From positions 62,001 to 126,000 of the forward strand of contig JAWKPC010000011.1 in the NCBI GenBank assembly GCA_041390865.1: a stretch of 64,000 nucleotides of DNA. Reading direction: 5' to 3'. How positions within the stretch are numbered: position 1 is the first letter of the stretch; each line of letters opens with the position of its first letter. This document shows, piece by piece, positions 1-8,557 of the stretch. The notes beneath the pieces are model-generated. The model had not been told where the DNA came from, made no database searches, and worked only from the letters and a program-made list of their open reading frames with translations. Made by a program: the position numbers and the translations under genes. This stretch comes from JAUIIK01 sp041390865 (GTDB taxonomy: Bacteria > Chloroflexota > Chloroflexia > Thermomicrobiales > CFX8).

Positions 1-211
1 CTGCGACCATGTTCTCGTACAGGATCGTCCTGGCGATGACCTCGTCATCGTTGAGAAGCCTCTCCCAGCTTCGCATGAATGTCTTGCGGTCACGCGACGG
101 AAACGCCGCCATCTCGGTCGCTTCGAGATCGAGCTGATGCTCGAAGAAGGTTGGCAGGTCGCCAGCCTCTACTTCCCGCAGTCGGACGGCTTCGCCGGCT
201 GTTCTGTTCAC
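1..211 (-). CDS. GNAT-family N-acetyltransferase, N-terminal part
   Basis: The minus strand is open from the window edge to a GTG at 209-211, giving 70 residues. The N-terminus reads VNRTAGEAVRLREVEAGDLP, then FFEHQLDLEA and AFPSRDRKTF, and ends at LYENMVA. The LREVEAGDLP opening (first beta strand and helix) followed by a residue-dense helix is typical of GNAT acetyltransferases, which transfer an acetyl group from acetyl-CoA to an amine. The acetyl-CoA-binding motif would lie outside the window. The start was chosen because the reading becomes GNAT-like exactly there and a purine-rich stretch (ggagcg) precedes it; an ATG one base upstream is out of frame. The substrate cannot be predicted. 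Confidence 0.72.
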   Translation of the reverse strand, partial: MNRTAGEAVRLREVEAGDLPTFFEHQLDLEATEMAAFPSRDRKTFMRSWERLLNDDEVIARTILYENMVA

Positions 212-373
212 CCATCGCTCCGATTCCCTGAGTGGTTGATACCGGTAGTTTGCTTCTTGACTGCGTCCGGTCGCGACACCGCCGGAAGGAGCCAATCCAC
301 GGATTCGGGAAGAATCTCCTCTGGATTCGCTGGTATTGCGCCCATAGAGTGAGTCTGCAGGTATTCGACCGGC

Positions 374-721
374 ATGTTTCGACACCATCGACTCAAACTC
401 TCGGTGCCAACTCTACTCATCGCGATCTTTCTGGTCGTCCAGATTGCCGTACCAACTGCGGCGCTCGGTCTCCCGCGCCCGGCCAGGTTCAGCTGGCAGA
501 TGTACGCCGGGGTTCGGACGACCTCGGAGTTCGTCGCCGTTCAAGGGGATGGCAGTGAACGAGAGATCGATCCATCGGATTATCTCGGTAACCCGCGACT
601 GGATATTGATCTTGCCGATGTGTTGCCCGGCTTCGTTTGCGAAACCGAGCCGACGGTGGTGTTTATCCGAGCTGAGGATCAGCTATCCGACGAGGTGGTG
701 GAGTATCCATGCGCGCCATAG
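374..721 (+). CDS. small secreted or membrane-anchored protein paired with HTTM protein
   Basis: This 115-residue protein begins with a basic segment and a hydrophobic helix (about residues 10-32, LLIAIFLVVQIAVPTAA). That helix could be a signal peptide or an anchor, and about 80 extracytoplasmic residues follow. The segment after the helix contains FSWQMYAGV, which resembles the FSWxMxL motif found after the membrane region of HTTM/vitamin K-dependent carboxylase-like proteins. The stop overlaps the start of the next gene (HTTM protein) by 13 bases, so the two are translationally coupled. I infer that the pair is a split version of a longer HTTM protein, or a dedicated partner. No enzymatic motif is visible. 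Confidence 0.7.
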   Translation: MFRHHRLKLSVPTLLIAIFLVVQIAVPTAALGLPRPARFSWQMYAGVRTTSEFVAVQGDGSEREIDPSDYLGNPRLDIDLADVLPGFVCETEPTVVFIRAEDQLSDEVVEYPCAP

Positions 722-1491
722 AGGTTCGGACGCTGATGCGGCTGTTGATTGGCACTGCTGCGTTGATCCAGGCTGTCGATATGGCGATCCTTTTCCATGT
801 CGTGTTCGACGAAGGCAAGCTGCGGTTGCCGTTGTATGACTGGCTGCCGGTTCTCCCTGGTGCGCTGATGCCAGTCTATTTCGGGATCTGGCTACTTTCC
901 GCCATCGCCTTCGCCACCGGATTGCAGATGCGGCTGGCCGGAGTGCTGCTCGTATTCTCGATGATGTACGCGATTTTCGTCGATCAGCAGACGTACAGCA
1001 ATCACGTGTATCTACTGGTGATTGTCATGTTGCTGCTCATGCTGCCGGGAAGCCTGCCGCTGACGTTGCTGCGCTGGCAAATGTCGATCGTCTACTTCTT
1101 CGCTGCGGTTTCCAAGATCAACATCATCTATATCTCGGGCCTGATCGTTGCCGGGAACCTCCAGCATGGCTGGCTCCTCCAGCTGCCCGATCCGCTGTTC
1201 CGCTGGGAGGCTATGCTGCCGATTGCCGTCGGTTCGATCTGCCTCGAACTCTTCCTCGCAGTCGCATTCTGGATTCCACGCTATCGTCCGGTAGCCTTCC
1301 GTATCGGAGTGGCCTTCCATCTGGCAATCGTCTTATTCTTTCCTTTCAATGCCGTCCTCCAGCTCATCGTCTTCGCACTCACAATGGACAGTCTCTATCT
1401 CCTATTCCTTGATCCGGTTGTTGTCGAAGGGCGCGTCCCGGCAGTTATCGAGCGAGCGCGGAATCGATTGGCGGTTCCAGCCCGCCCGTAG
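709..1491 (+). CDS. HTTM-domain multipass membrane protein
   Basis: This 260-residue protein has about six or seven hydrophobic helices. The motif LLRWQMSIVYFFAAVSKIN (about residues 123-141) is the hallmark of the HTTM family (horizontally transferred transmembrane domain, related to vitamin K-dependent gamma-carboxylase). In that family an R/Q-rich helix start is followed by YxxAxxxKL/I and then a tryptophan-rich loop. The function of most bacterial members is unknown. An alternative start is the ATG at 736 (MRLLIGTAAL); the upstream ATG was kept because it overlaps the end of the preceding gene. It is two-gene coupled with the small secreted protein and followed by about 280 bases of non-coding DNA. 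Confidence 0.8.
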   Translation: MRAIEVRTLMRLLIGTAALIQAVDMAILFHVVFDEGKLRLPLYDWLPVLPGALMPVYFGIWLLSAIAFATGLQMRLAGVLLVFSMMYAIFVDQQTYSNHVYLLVIVMLLLMLPGSLPLTLLRWQMSIVYFFAAVSKINIIYISGLIVAGNLQHGWLLQLPDPLFRWEAMLPIAVGSICLELFLAVAFWIPRYRPVAFRIGVAFHLAIVLFFPFNAVLQLIVFALTMDSLYLLFLDPVVVEGRVPAVIERARNRLAVPARP

Positions 1492-1707
1492 GCCCTCGTC
1501 ACCCGGGTTGGTGGTCGCCGCTCAACCGCCTGCTCGTCTGCGCCATGCTTCGAGGTTATTTCCTTCCCGAGAACCGTGCAGAGGATCGTGGCCGGGAATG
1601 GGCGCATCACTCGTCGGGGCAACGGTCCGGGTTGCTGCAGTCGTGTGAAAAAAACGGTGCTCTTTCTGCAGCTCGATCGTGCGTGAGCCTCTCGCTTACG
1701 GGGGTGG

Positions 1708-1736
1708 TTGACAGTCTCAGGTTCGGTTGCAAAGAT
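1708..1736 (+). promoter_or_regulatory. possible sigma-70 promoter for the LuxR/ATPase regulator
   Basis: A perfect -35 hexamer TTGACA (1708-1713) is followed after 17 bases by AAAGAT (1731-1736), a weak -10 match. The start codon of the regulator lies 35 bases further on. The spacing is right, but the -10 matches only three of six consensus bases. The rest of the 1492-1771 gap shows no gene. Confidence 0.4.
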
Positions 1737-1771
1737 ATCCACAGGTCTACCAATGACACAGGAAATCGCCT

Positions 1772-4129
1772 ATGTCGAGCGTGCCGTTGGACCGCTCTGG
1801 TCCGCAACCGATTCCGTTGCGTCGCTACGACAGATCCGGACGGCCGGCTTCTCTCCCGTTGCCACTTTCCTCATTCGTCGGCCGCGATCGCGAGGTCGAG
1901 GCGGTCGCCGGTCTGTTGCGCCGGACCGGGGTACGCCTTGTGACGCTCACCGGACCCGGCGGCGTCGGGAAGTCTCGCCTGGTCATCCGCGTCGCCGAGG
2001 ATCTCCTGGAAGAATACAGAGGCGCTCTCTGGTTCGTTCCTCTCGCCTCTGTGCCGGAAGTCGAACTCGTTCCCGCGGCGATCGCGGAACAGCTCGGCCT
2101 GCGGGAAGTCGGAACCGTGCCCCTTGAAGAGCAGATCAAGGGTCTGTTGCGCGCGCAGCAGGCGCTCATCATTCTGGATAATGTCGAACATCTAGTCGCG
2201 GCCGGGCCGTTGGTTTCCGACCTTCTCGTGGCCTGCCCGTCTCTCAAGGTCCTGGCTACTAGCCGGGAAGTGCTGCGGCTGTCCGGAGAGCATGTCTATG
2301 CCGTGCCTCCTCTGGCGTTGCCGGATCTCGATGACCTAACAACCTTCGACCGGCTTACTGCCACCGAAGCCGTACAGCTGTTCGCCGAGCGGGCCACGGC
2401 AGCCAACTCCAGTTTCGAGCTGACGCCAGAGAACATTCAGCCGGTTGCCGCGATCTGCCAACGGCTCGATGGCTTGCCGCTGGCGATCGAGCTTGCGGCG
2501 GCCCGGGTATCGACGTTTACGGCATCAGCATTACTCGACCGGCTGGAGTACCGGCTGTCGCTGCTGACGGCTGGCCCGCGCGACGCTCCTCACCGGTTGC
2601 AGACCATGCGCGACGCGATCGCCTGGAGCATTGACGCGCTGCCGGACGAGGAGCAGCAACTCTTTCGACGTCTGTCCGTGTTTGTCGACGGATTCACGCT
2701 CGAAGCAGCGCAGGAGGTGGCCGCGGACGCAGCCGATGAGAGCACGGCCGTCGTTGACGCGATTACCTCACTCATACGCAAGAGCGTCCTTCGTCAGCGG
2801 GCGGGGAGTGGGGCGCCGCGCTACTGGATGCTGGAGACCATCCGAGAGTACGGGTTGGAATTGCTGGAGCAGAGCGGCGAGGAACCGGCTGTGCGCCGGG
2901 CTCATGCTGCATGGATGCTGCGGTATGCCGAGCGCGCTGGTCCGGAACTGAGCGGCCCCGACCAGAGCGGCTGGATCGAAGGGCTCGAGGCGGAGATCGG
3001 CAATATCCGTGCCGCGCTCGGCTGGCTGCGCGAGCAGGGGGAACCCGAGCGTATGCTGCGCCTCTCTTGCTCGATCGGCTGGTTCTGGACGATGCCGGGC
3101 CGGTTTCATGAGGCCCACGACCTCTTCGAAGCGCTCATCGCCATGCCGGACGCTGTCGATACGCCCGGCTTGCTGGCTTCAGCCATCGTTACGACCGCCG
3201 AGCTGGAGAACTGGCTGGGCAACTATCCGCGGGCTCGTGAACTCTACGGGAGGGCGCTGACCATCTACCGTGCGCTGAATGATCGGAGCAGTATCGCCAC
3301 CGCGCTGCGGGGCCTCGGAAGCGTCGCGATCGATCAAGAGGACCCGGTCGAGGCTATCAGCTTGCTTGAGGAGAGTTTGATCCACGCCCGTGCAATGGGG
3401 GACTCCTGGGAGGTCGCCGCCGTCACGAATTTGCTTGGCGTCGCATCCTTCGCGATCGGCGACAGCGATGCCGCGATCATTCGGCACGAGGAGGCGCTGG
3501 CCGGATGGCGGCAACTCCGCGACACGACCTACATCTCGGCCGGGTTGACGAACGTCGGGTTGGTCGCGTTCGCCTGCGGCCGGCTCGATCGAGCCTCGGC
3601 CGCATATCGCGAAGCGCTCGAATTGGCCGATTCGATCGACGATCGCTATCACGCGGTCCGCGCGGTCGAGGGCATTGGCCTGCTGGCTTTCTCCCGGGCC
3701 GATTTCATCCAGGCAACGCGCCTTCTCGGGGCAGCCCAGGCTCATATCGAGCAGTTCGGCACGCCGCGCCGACCCGCTGCCCAATCGCTGCTGGATCTGA
3801 CCCTGGTCGGCGCGCGCAGATCTCTGGGAGATGACGGCTTTGCCGCGGCCTGGGAGCAGGGACGCGCACTTCCTCTGAGCGAGGCAATCGCGGAGGCGCG
3901 CAGCGCTCCGGCAGTGACCGACCGGCCTGTCGCCAACCATGGCCTGACCCGCCGCGAGGTCGAGGTGTTGCTGCTGGTGGCCGATGGCCTGACCGACCGG
4001 GAGATCGGCGAGCGCCTGTACATCTCGCGCCGGACCGTCTCCCATCACGTGACGGCAATCCTGGCGAAACTCGACGTCTCCTCCCGTCGGGCCGCCGCCG
4101 AGCGCGCCCGGCAGCTCGGACTGGCCTAG
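1772..4129 (+). CDS. LuxR-family regulator with NB-ARC-type ATPase and TPR region
   Basis: This 785-residue protein is a signal-transducing ATPase fused to a DNA-binding domain. FVGRDREVEAV (about residues 35-45) opens the ATPase. Walker A is GPGGVGKS (61-68) and Walker B is ALIILDNVE (131-139). A winged-helix part follows, then a helical repeat region of TPR type (about 400-690) rich in YxxALxxAxxxxD patterns. The C-terminal 65 residues are a LuxR-type helix-turn-helix (LTRREVEVLLLVADGLTDRE, then RTVSHHVTAIL). The start is supported by AGGAAA seven bases upstream. No ligand can be inferred. It stands alone between the HTTM gene and a secreted protease and might control either, but nothing in the sequence shows that. 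Confidence 0.93.
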   Translation: MSSVPLDRSGPQPIPLRRYDRSGRPASLPLPLSSFVGRDREVEAVAGLLRRTGVRLVTLTGPGGVGKSRLVIRVAEDLLEEYRGALWFVPLASVPEVELVPAAIAEQLGLREVGTVPLEEQIKGLLRAQQALIILDNVEHLVAAGPLVSDLLVACPSLKVLATSREVLRLSGEHVYAVPPLALPDLDDLTTFDRLTATEAVQLFAERATAANSSFELTPENIQPVAAICQRLDGLPLAIELAAARVSTFTASALLDRLEYRLSLLTAGPRDAPHRLQTMRDAIAWSIDALPDEEQQLFRRLSVFVDGFTLEAAQEVAADAADESTAVVDAITSLIRKSVLRQRAGSGAPRYWMLETIREYGLELLEQSGEEPAVRRAHAAWMLRYAERAGPELSGPDQSGWIEGLEAEIGNIRAALGWLREQGEPERMLRLSCSIGWFWTMPGRFHEAHDLFEALIAMPDAVDTPGLLASAIVTTAELENWLGNYPRARELYGRALTIYRALNDRSSIATALRGLGSVAIDQEDPVEAISLLEESLIHARAMGDSWEVAAVTNLLGVASFAIGDSDAAIIRHEEALAGWRQLRDTTYISAGLTNVGLVAFACGRLDRASAAYREALELADSIDDRYHAVRAVEGIGLLAFSRADFIQATRLLGAAQAHIEQFGTPRRPAAQSLLDLTLVGARRSLGDDGFAAAWEQGRALPLSEAIAEARSAPAVTDRPVANHGLTRREVEVLLLVADGLTDREIGERLYISRRTVSHHVTAILAKLDVSSRRAAAERARQLGLA

Positions 4130-4352
4130 GCAACGGCCAGCCTGACCCGTCTCGGATCCTCCCGGATGCGACATAGGTACATCGCGATCGAGAAATAGGT
4201 ATCTCCTCCCGATGTGCCGGGCAGAGCACAGCCGCAAACTCGACATTGCCAGACTCATCTCCGTGACGAGGAGCGATGTCGCTCGTGCAGCGATCTCACG
4301 GGGGACCGCTGCGTGCCTGGCATGACCGCTTCAATCGATATGAAGGGAGTCG

Positions 4353-6992
4353 ATGATGCGTCCTCGGGGGATTCTGGACACGTTTCGCCGGCCTGGCCGG
4401 CGCGGCCGGCGGGCAGCGCCAAAGCAATCGCGCGCCGCCCGATCTCGGCTGGCCGGGGTGTCTGTTCTACTGGTGACCTTGTCGGCCAGCATCTTCAGCG
4501 TTCTGCCCTCGCGGCAGGCCAGTGCCGCACCGTTTCCCGTCACCGTGCGGGTGACCATCGAGGCAGTTGACGCGCTGGAAGATCTGGATGGAGCCTGTGG
4601 TGAAGCCGACTTCTTCGTCCAGGTCAACATCAACAACAGCGGCGTTCAGACGCAGGGGCCAATCGACGGTGACGACCACATCACCCCCAACTGGCAGTTC
4701 ACCGCCACCGCCAGCTGGGACACAGGGGTTAACGTACCGGTTACGATCGATCTGAAGGAAGATGACGACGGCGCTTGCCTGGGTGATGACGATATCGATA
4801 TCAATCCCGGGGGCGGCGTGGGGCTCTCGATCAATGCCGTCATGGGTAATGTGCCGTGCTCGATTACCGGCGACACGAGCGGGAGCTGCGAGTCGGCGAT
4901 CACGGTTCAGGGCAATGGCGGCGGGGACGGCAACGCGAGCTTGCGCTTCCTCGTCGAGGTCATCAACAATCAACCCGATGCCGATGGCGACGGGCTGTCC
5001 GACGATTGGGAGCAGAACGGCGTCTCGTTCAACGGGCAATTCGTCGACCTGCCGGCTATGGGGGCCGACCCGAACAAGCCGGACATCTTCATCCAGATCG
5101 ACTGGATGCAGGGTTCCGGCCAGGATCAGCGCCTGAGCGCAACGGCGATTCAGATGGTCGTTGACGCCTTCGCCAGCTCCCCCTACACCAGCCCGACCGG
5201 CTCGGTCGGCATCAACATGCATATCGATCAGGGATCGGGCAGCAATCTCCACCGCGGCAGCATGCCAACGACCACCTGGGGTGCGCTCAGCCGCGCCCAG
5301 TCGATCCCGTTTCAGAACAACCTCGGCACCGTGAACGGCTCCGGCGACTATGTCTGGACGGCATTCGACAATATCAAGCAGAGCAACTTCGTGCCGACCG
5401 GTCGCGGCCCGATCTTCCACTACGTGATCGCCGCCTTCCTCCAGGAGCCGCCACCGACGGGCGGCACACAGAATAACTCCAGCGGTATCTCGAGAAACGG
5501 CGATGACGCCGCGTTCTTCGATGGCACCAGCGACTTCCTGATTACCCTTGGCGGAACCGGCGGGGCCGGGACCGTCCAGCAGCAGGCCGGTACGCTGATG
5601 CACGAGCTTGGGCATAATCTCGCGTTGGGACATGGCGGCAACGTGCACACCAACTACAAGCCCAACTACCCCAGCATCATGAACTACCTGTTCCAGATGC
5701 GCGGCCTCACGATCGACGGCACCGTCGGGGTGTTGGACTACTCGAGCGGGACGTTGCCGCAGCTGAATGAGAACAACCTCGACGAGGACGACGGCCTGGG
5801 GCCTGCCTCGGACGGTATCGGCACGGCACACCTCTGCAGCCTTGCGAGCGCCTCCCCGCTGGACCGCCGCTTCATCGCGGACGGTAATGGCCCGATCAAC
5901 TGGAGCTGCGAGACTCCGGCCGTGATCGGCGACAAGGTGACGTATGACGCCAATGGCGACGGGACGATCAACGCCGGCGCGAGCGGTCATACCGACTTCA
6001 ACGACTGGGGCGCCATCAAGTTCAAAGGCGGGCAGATCGGTTCACTGGGTACGACCGAACTCGCGGGTGTCTCACCCTCCGAGCCGGAGGTGCTGGTCAA
6101 CACCGTTCCGCAGGTCGAGGTGCCGGCCGTGAACCCGGCTCCATCCGACGAGGCGGAGCAGGTCAGCGTGACCGCGGCCTTCTCGAGCGAGGACCCGAAT
6201 CCGCACAGCTGTACGATCAACTACGGCGACGGCACCGGCGCGCTGGCCGGCGTGATCAATGGGATGATCTGCAGCGGCGTCCATACCTACGCTGACGACA
6301 ATCCCAGCGGCACGGCCAGTGACAACTACACCGTGACCGTCACCGTGACCGATAGCAGCAACGACGCGCGTTCGAACTTCACCACGCAGACGGTGAACAA
6401 CGTCGACCCCACGATCGGCGAGATCTCGACCAACTCGCCGGTTCCCCAGGGGGTGCCTGCCCAGATATCGGTCGACGCGACCGATCCCGGCGCGAGCGGT
6501 GATCCGCTGGCTTACTCCTTCGACTGCAACAACGACGGGATCTACGAGGTCGGACCTCAGCCCGCGAGCAACGTGGAGTGCATTCTGGATCCGGCGCGCG
6601 CCTACACGACGATCAACGTTCAGGTGACTGACGACGATCTCGGCGTGACGTCCGACAGCGTCGTGGTCAAGCAAACCCTGGCGACATGCGTCAGCAACAT
6701 GACCGGGGCGTTTAGCCTGACCAGCACGAACGGCACCTGCCCGAACGGAATGCGCTTGCTCGTGCTGCCGTTGGACTATGCGGCGAATGTCTGCATCAGC
6801 AACTACACCGGCCATCTGCGTTGGCCATCCAGCAGCCAGTGCACGACCGGCTATCGCCCGCACATCGTGCCGGACGATGGCCCGCTGTACTTCTGCCGTA
6901 GCCTCTATACCGGCCAGCTGCGGGTCAAGACCGCGGCGGGCTGCAATTCCGCCGAGACTGCCGGGGTGATCCCGGGACTCCTCGACGACTAG
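4353..6992 (+). CDS. secreted zinc metalloprotease-like protein with PKD-like and C-terminal repeat modules
   Basis: This 879-residue protein has a long basic N-terminus and a signal helix (about residues 30-52, ending near ASAAPF). A C2-like acidic region comes next, then a calcium-binding motif DADGDGLSDDWEQ (about 211-223) and a domain beginning NKPDIFIQIDWM. HELGHNLALGH at 417-427 supplies the zinc-binding HExxH; the third histidine is in metzincin position, but the usual glycine at position 8 is alanine. SIMNY downstream could be the Met-turn. Two PKD-like segments (about 585-770) precede three 34-35-residue cysteine repeats beginning at C779, C814 and C848. The start is supported by AAGGGAG seven bases upstream. 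The gene ends in a strong terminator. A paralogue with the same plan lies at 40383-43388. Secretion and proteolysis are inferred from the motifs. Confidence 0.85.
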   Translation: MMRPRGILDTFRRPGRRGRRAAPKQSRAARSRLAGVSVLLVTLSASIFSVLPSRQASAAPFPVTVRVTIEAVDALEDLDGACGEADFFVQVNINNSGVQTQGPIDGDDHITPNWQFTATASWDTGVNVPVTIDLKEDDDGACLGDDDIDINPGGGVGLSINAVMGNVPCSITGDTSGSCESAITVQGNGGGDGNASLRFLVEVINNQPDADGDGLSDDWEQNGVSFNGQFVDLPAMGADPNKPDIFIQIDWMQGSGQDQRLSATAIQMVVDAFASSPYTSPTGSVGINMHIDQGSGSNLHRGSMPTTTWGALSRAQSIPFQNNLGTVNGSGDYVWTAFDNIKQSNFVPTGRGPIFHYVIAAFLQEPPPTGGTQNNSSGISRNGDDAAFFDGTSDFLITLGGTGGAGTVQQQAGTLMHELGHNLALGHGGNVHTNYKPNYPSIMNYLFQMRGLTIDGTVGVLDYSSGTLPQLNENNLDEDDGLGPASDGIGTAHLCSLASASPLDRRFIADGNGPINWSCETPAVIGDKVTYDANGDGTINAGASGHTDFNDWGAIKFKGGQIGSLGTTELAGVSPSEPEVLVNTVPQVEVPAVNPAPSDEAEQVSVTAAFSSEDPNPHSCTINYGDGTGALAGVINGMICSGVHTYADDNPSGTASDNYTVTVTVTDSSNDARSNFTTQTVNNVDPTIGEISTNSPVPQGVPAQISVDATDPGASGDPLAYSFDCNNDGIYEVGPQPASNVECILDPARAYTTINVQVTDDDLGVTSDSVVVKQTLATCVSNMTGAFSLTSTNGTCPNGMRLLVLPLDYAANVCISNYTGHLRWPSSSQCTTGYRPHIVPDDGPLYFCRSLYTGQLRVKTAAGCNSAETAGVIPGLLDD

Positions 6993-7004
6993 CGAGACCC
7001 CGGA

Positions 7005-7040
7005 GAGGCGCCCGCGTGAGCCACGCGGGCGCCTCTTCTA
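7005..7040 (+). terminator. Rho-independent-type terminator after the first metalloprotease gene
   Basis: A perfect 14-bp stem (7005-7018 with 7022-7035; arm GAGGCGCCCGCGTG) with a 3-base loop is followed by the short pyrimidine run TTCT. It begins 13 bases after the stop. The arm shares its first ten bases with the terminator at 43417. Confidence 0.85.
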
Positions 7041-7108
7041 CCTCACTGGATCTCGCCTGCAACATTCTCAAACCCTGGCACGATGAACTGCGTTGATCTA
7101 TCTGGAAG

Positions 7109-8401
7109 TCAACCCGCCCAGTAGCCGTTCACGAAGAGGTGGGTGGTGAAGGCGAGGGTGAGGATGAGGGCGAAGCTGATGATGGCGCGGGCCGCTTCGC
7201 TGCGGATGTGGGCCAGGATGATGAAGGCGGGGAACAGGACGGCGACGTAGCGGTTCATGCTCTGGGGGCTGCCGGAGAGCGCCGGTATCAAGGTGAATGC
7301 CAGCACGAATGCGCCGTAGGTCGGCCGGTACTTTCGCCAGAGGATGATCCCGGCTGCCAGGAAGAGCCAGAGCAGGGTCGTATCGAAGATCAGATAGGCC
7401 GGCGCCAGCGTCATGCTGTTCGGCGGGTAGAAGCGCAACAGCCCCTCGTCGCCGGCGAGATATTGCAGGCCCATCAGCATGACGGCGCTGAACGGCTCGC
7501 GGTGCCAATGGGCCTCGGTGTCGAAGAAGACCCGGTAGCTTCCGAAAGCGGCCTGGAGATAGCCGAAGTAGGCCACGGCACCGAGTGGCGCGGCGAGAAT
7601 CCAGGCTCCGGGCAAGAGATCGCGGATCGATCGGCCGCGCTGGGAGAGCAGCTCGACGCCGAGCGGCACGATCAGCAGCACGCCGACCAGCTTCGTGGCG
7701 CTGCCGAAGATGCCGAATAGCGCCGCCATCACCCATTGACCGCGCCGGGCATGGTAGATCGCGCCGGCGGCCGCGAAGAGCAGCAACGCTTCGTTGTAGA
7801 CCGCCGAGAAGAAGAACGCTCCCGGGAATATCAGCAGGAAGTAGACCGTCCGCCAGGCGATCCGCTCGCCATACTCCGCCGACAGTAGCCGGTAGATGTA
7901 GATCATCGCCCCGCCGAGCGCCAGGTGGACGACCACCAGCGCCGCCAGCACGTCGCTGCCCGGCAAGATGGTGTCGAAGATCCGGACCAACAATGGAAAG
8001 AGCGGGAAGAAAGCTACCGAGGACGGGTAGGAGGGATCGTAGCTGTAACCCTCGCCGGCGATCGTCAGAGACCAGCCGGAGTCCCAGCGCACGGAATAGC
8101 GAAACAGCCACATGACGTCGATCGCCGGCGGCCACTGGGTGACGATCGGCAACCGGCCCCAACCGGCCGAGACCAGGAGAATCCCGAATCGCCAGATCAT
8201 GAAGAGCCCCGCCAGCCGCGCCATCGTCTGGAGCGAGACGCGCGAGGAGATCGCCGGGCGGGTGCGTCCGAAGTAGCGGGCGACCGGCGTTCCGACACGC
8301 GGAAGCGGCCAGTCAAGCGCCGGAGCTCTCGCCGCCGTAAGATTGAAATCGGCCCGGTCGCCGGTGGAGGACAATCGGTTACCCTTTGACTCGTAGTCCA
8401 A
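7109..8401 (-). CDS. PIG-V-like mannosyltransferase, multipass membrane protein
   Basis: This 430-residue integral membrane protein has about nine to eleven hydrophobic helices after a roughly 60-residue polar N-terminus. RWDSGWSLTIAGEGY (about residues 105-119) followed by FFPLFPLLVR is the signature arrangement of the PIG-V/GT76-like family: a luminal WDSxWY acidic motif and then PLxP. These enzymes transfer mannose from a lipid-linked donor, and bacterial members are thought to glycosylate lipids or proteins outside the membrane. The TTG start at 8401 lacks a clear ribosome binding site, so an internal start (for example the ATG of MARLAGLFMIW at about residue 60) is possible. It is divergent from the lipoprotein gene at 8558. 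Confidence 0.82.
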   Translation of the reverse strand: MDYESKGNRLSSTGDRADFNLTAARAPALDWPLPRVGTPVARYFGRTRPAISSRVSLQTMARLAGLFMIWRFGILLVSAGWGRLPIVTQWPPAIDVMWLFRYSVRWDSGWSLTIAGEGYSYDPSYPSSVAFFPLFPLLVRIFDTILPGSDVLAALVVVHLALGGAMIYIYRLLSAEYGERIAWRTVYFLLIFPGAFFFSAVYNEALLLFAAAGAIYHARRGQWVMAALFGIFGSATKLVGVLLIVPLGVELLSQRGRSIRDLLPGAWILAAPLGAVAYFGYLQAAFGSYRVFFDTEAHWHREPFSAVMLMGLQYLAGDEGLLRFYPPNSMTLAPAYLIFDTTLLWLFLAAGIILWRKYRPTYGAFVLAFTLIPALSGSPQSMNRYVAVLFPAFIILAHIRSEAARAIISFALILTLAFTTHLFVNGYWAG

Positions 8402-8413
8402 GTTTAGCTACAT

Positions 8414-8437
8414 ACGTACGCTTGTACGTACGACAAG
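8414..8437. promoter_or_regulatory. palindromic operator candidate in a divergent intergenic region
   Basis: ACGTACG occurs twice, at 8414-8420 and 8426-8432, twelve bases apart. The second copy sits inside CTTGT-N7-ACAAG (8421-8437). It lies between the divergent mannosyltransferase and lipoprotein genes, next to the annotated start of the former. The arrangement suits a dimeric regulator, but there is no direct evidence. Confidence 0.3.
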
Positions 8438-8557
8438 TCTACTTCAGGACCAGCGGGCGATGGCAAGGGGGCGAATATGCTCGTAGGATGTGATCCGGGA
8501 TATCGGATCCCTGAACCGGCTCCGGGCGACGCCTGACTCAAAGCGAGCGGGGGAACA

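Noticed and set aside
2..352. Plus-strand open frame at the window start
   Set aside because: The minus strand codes for a GNAT protein over the first 211 bases, and the plus frame shows no family features.
4467..5990. 507-codon minus-strand frame
   Set aside because: Antisense of the metalloprotease gene; composition is that of a high-GC shadow frame.
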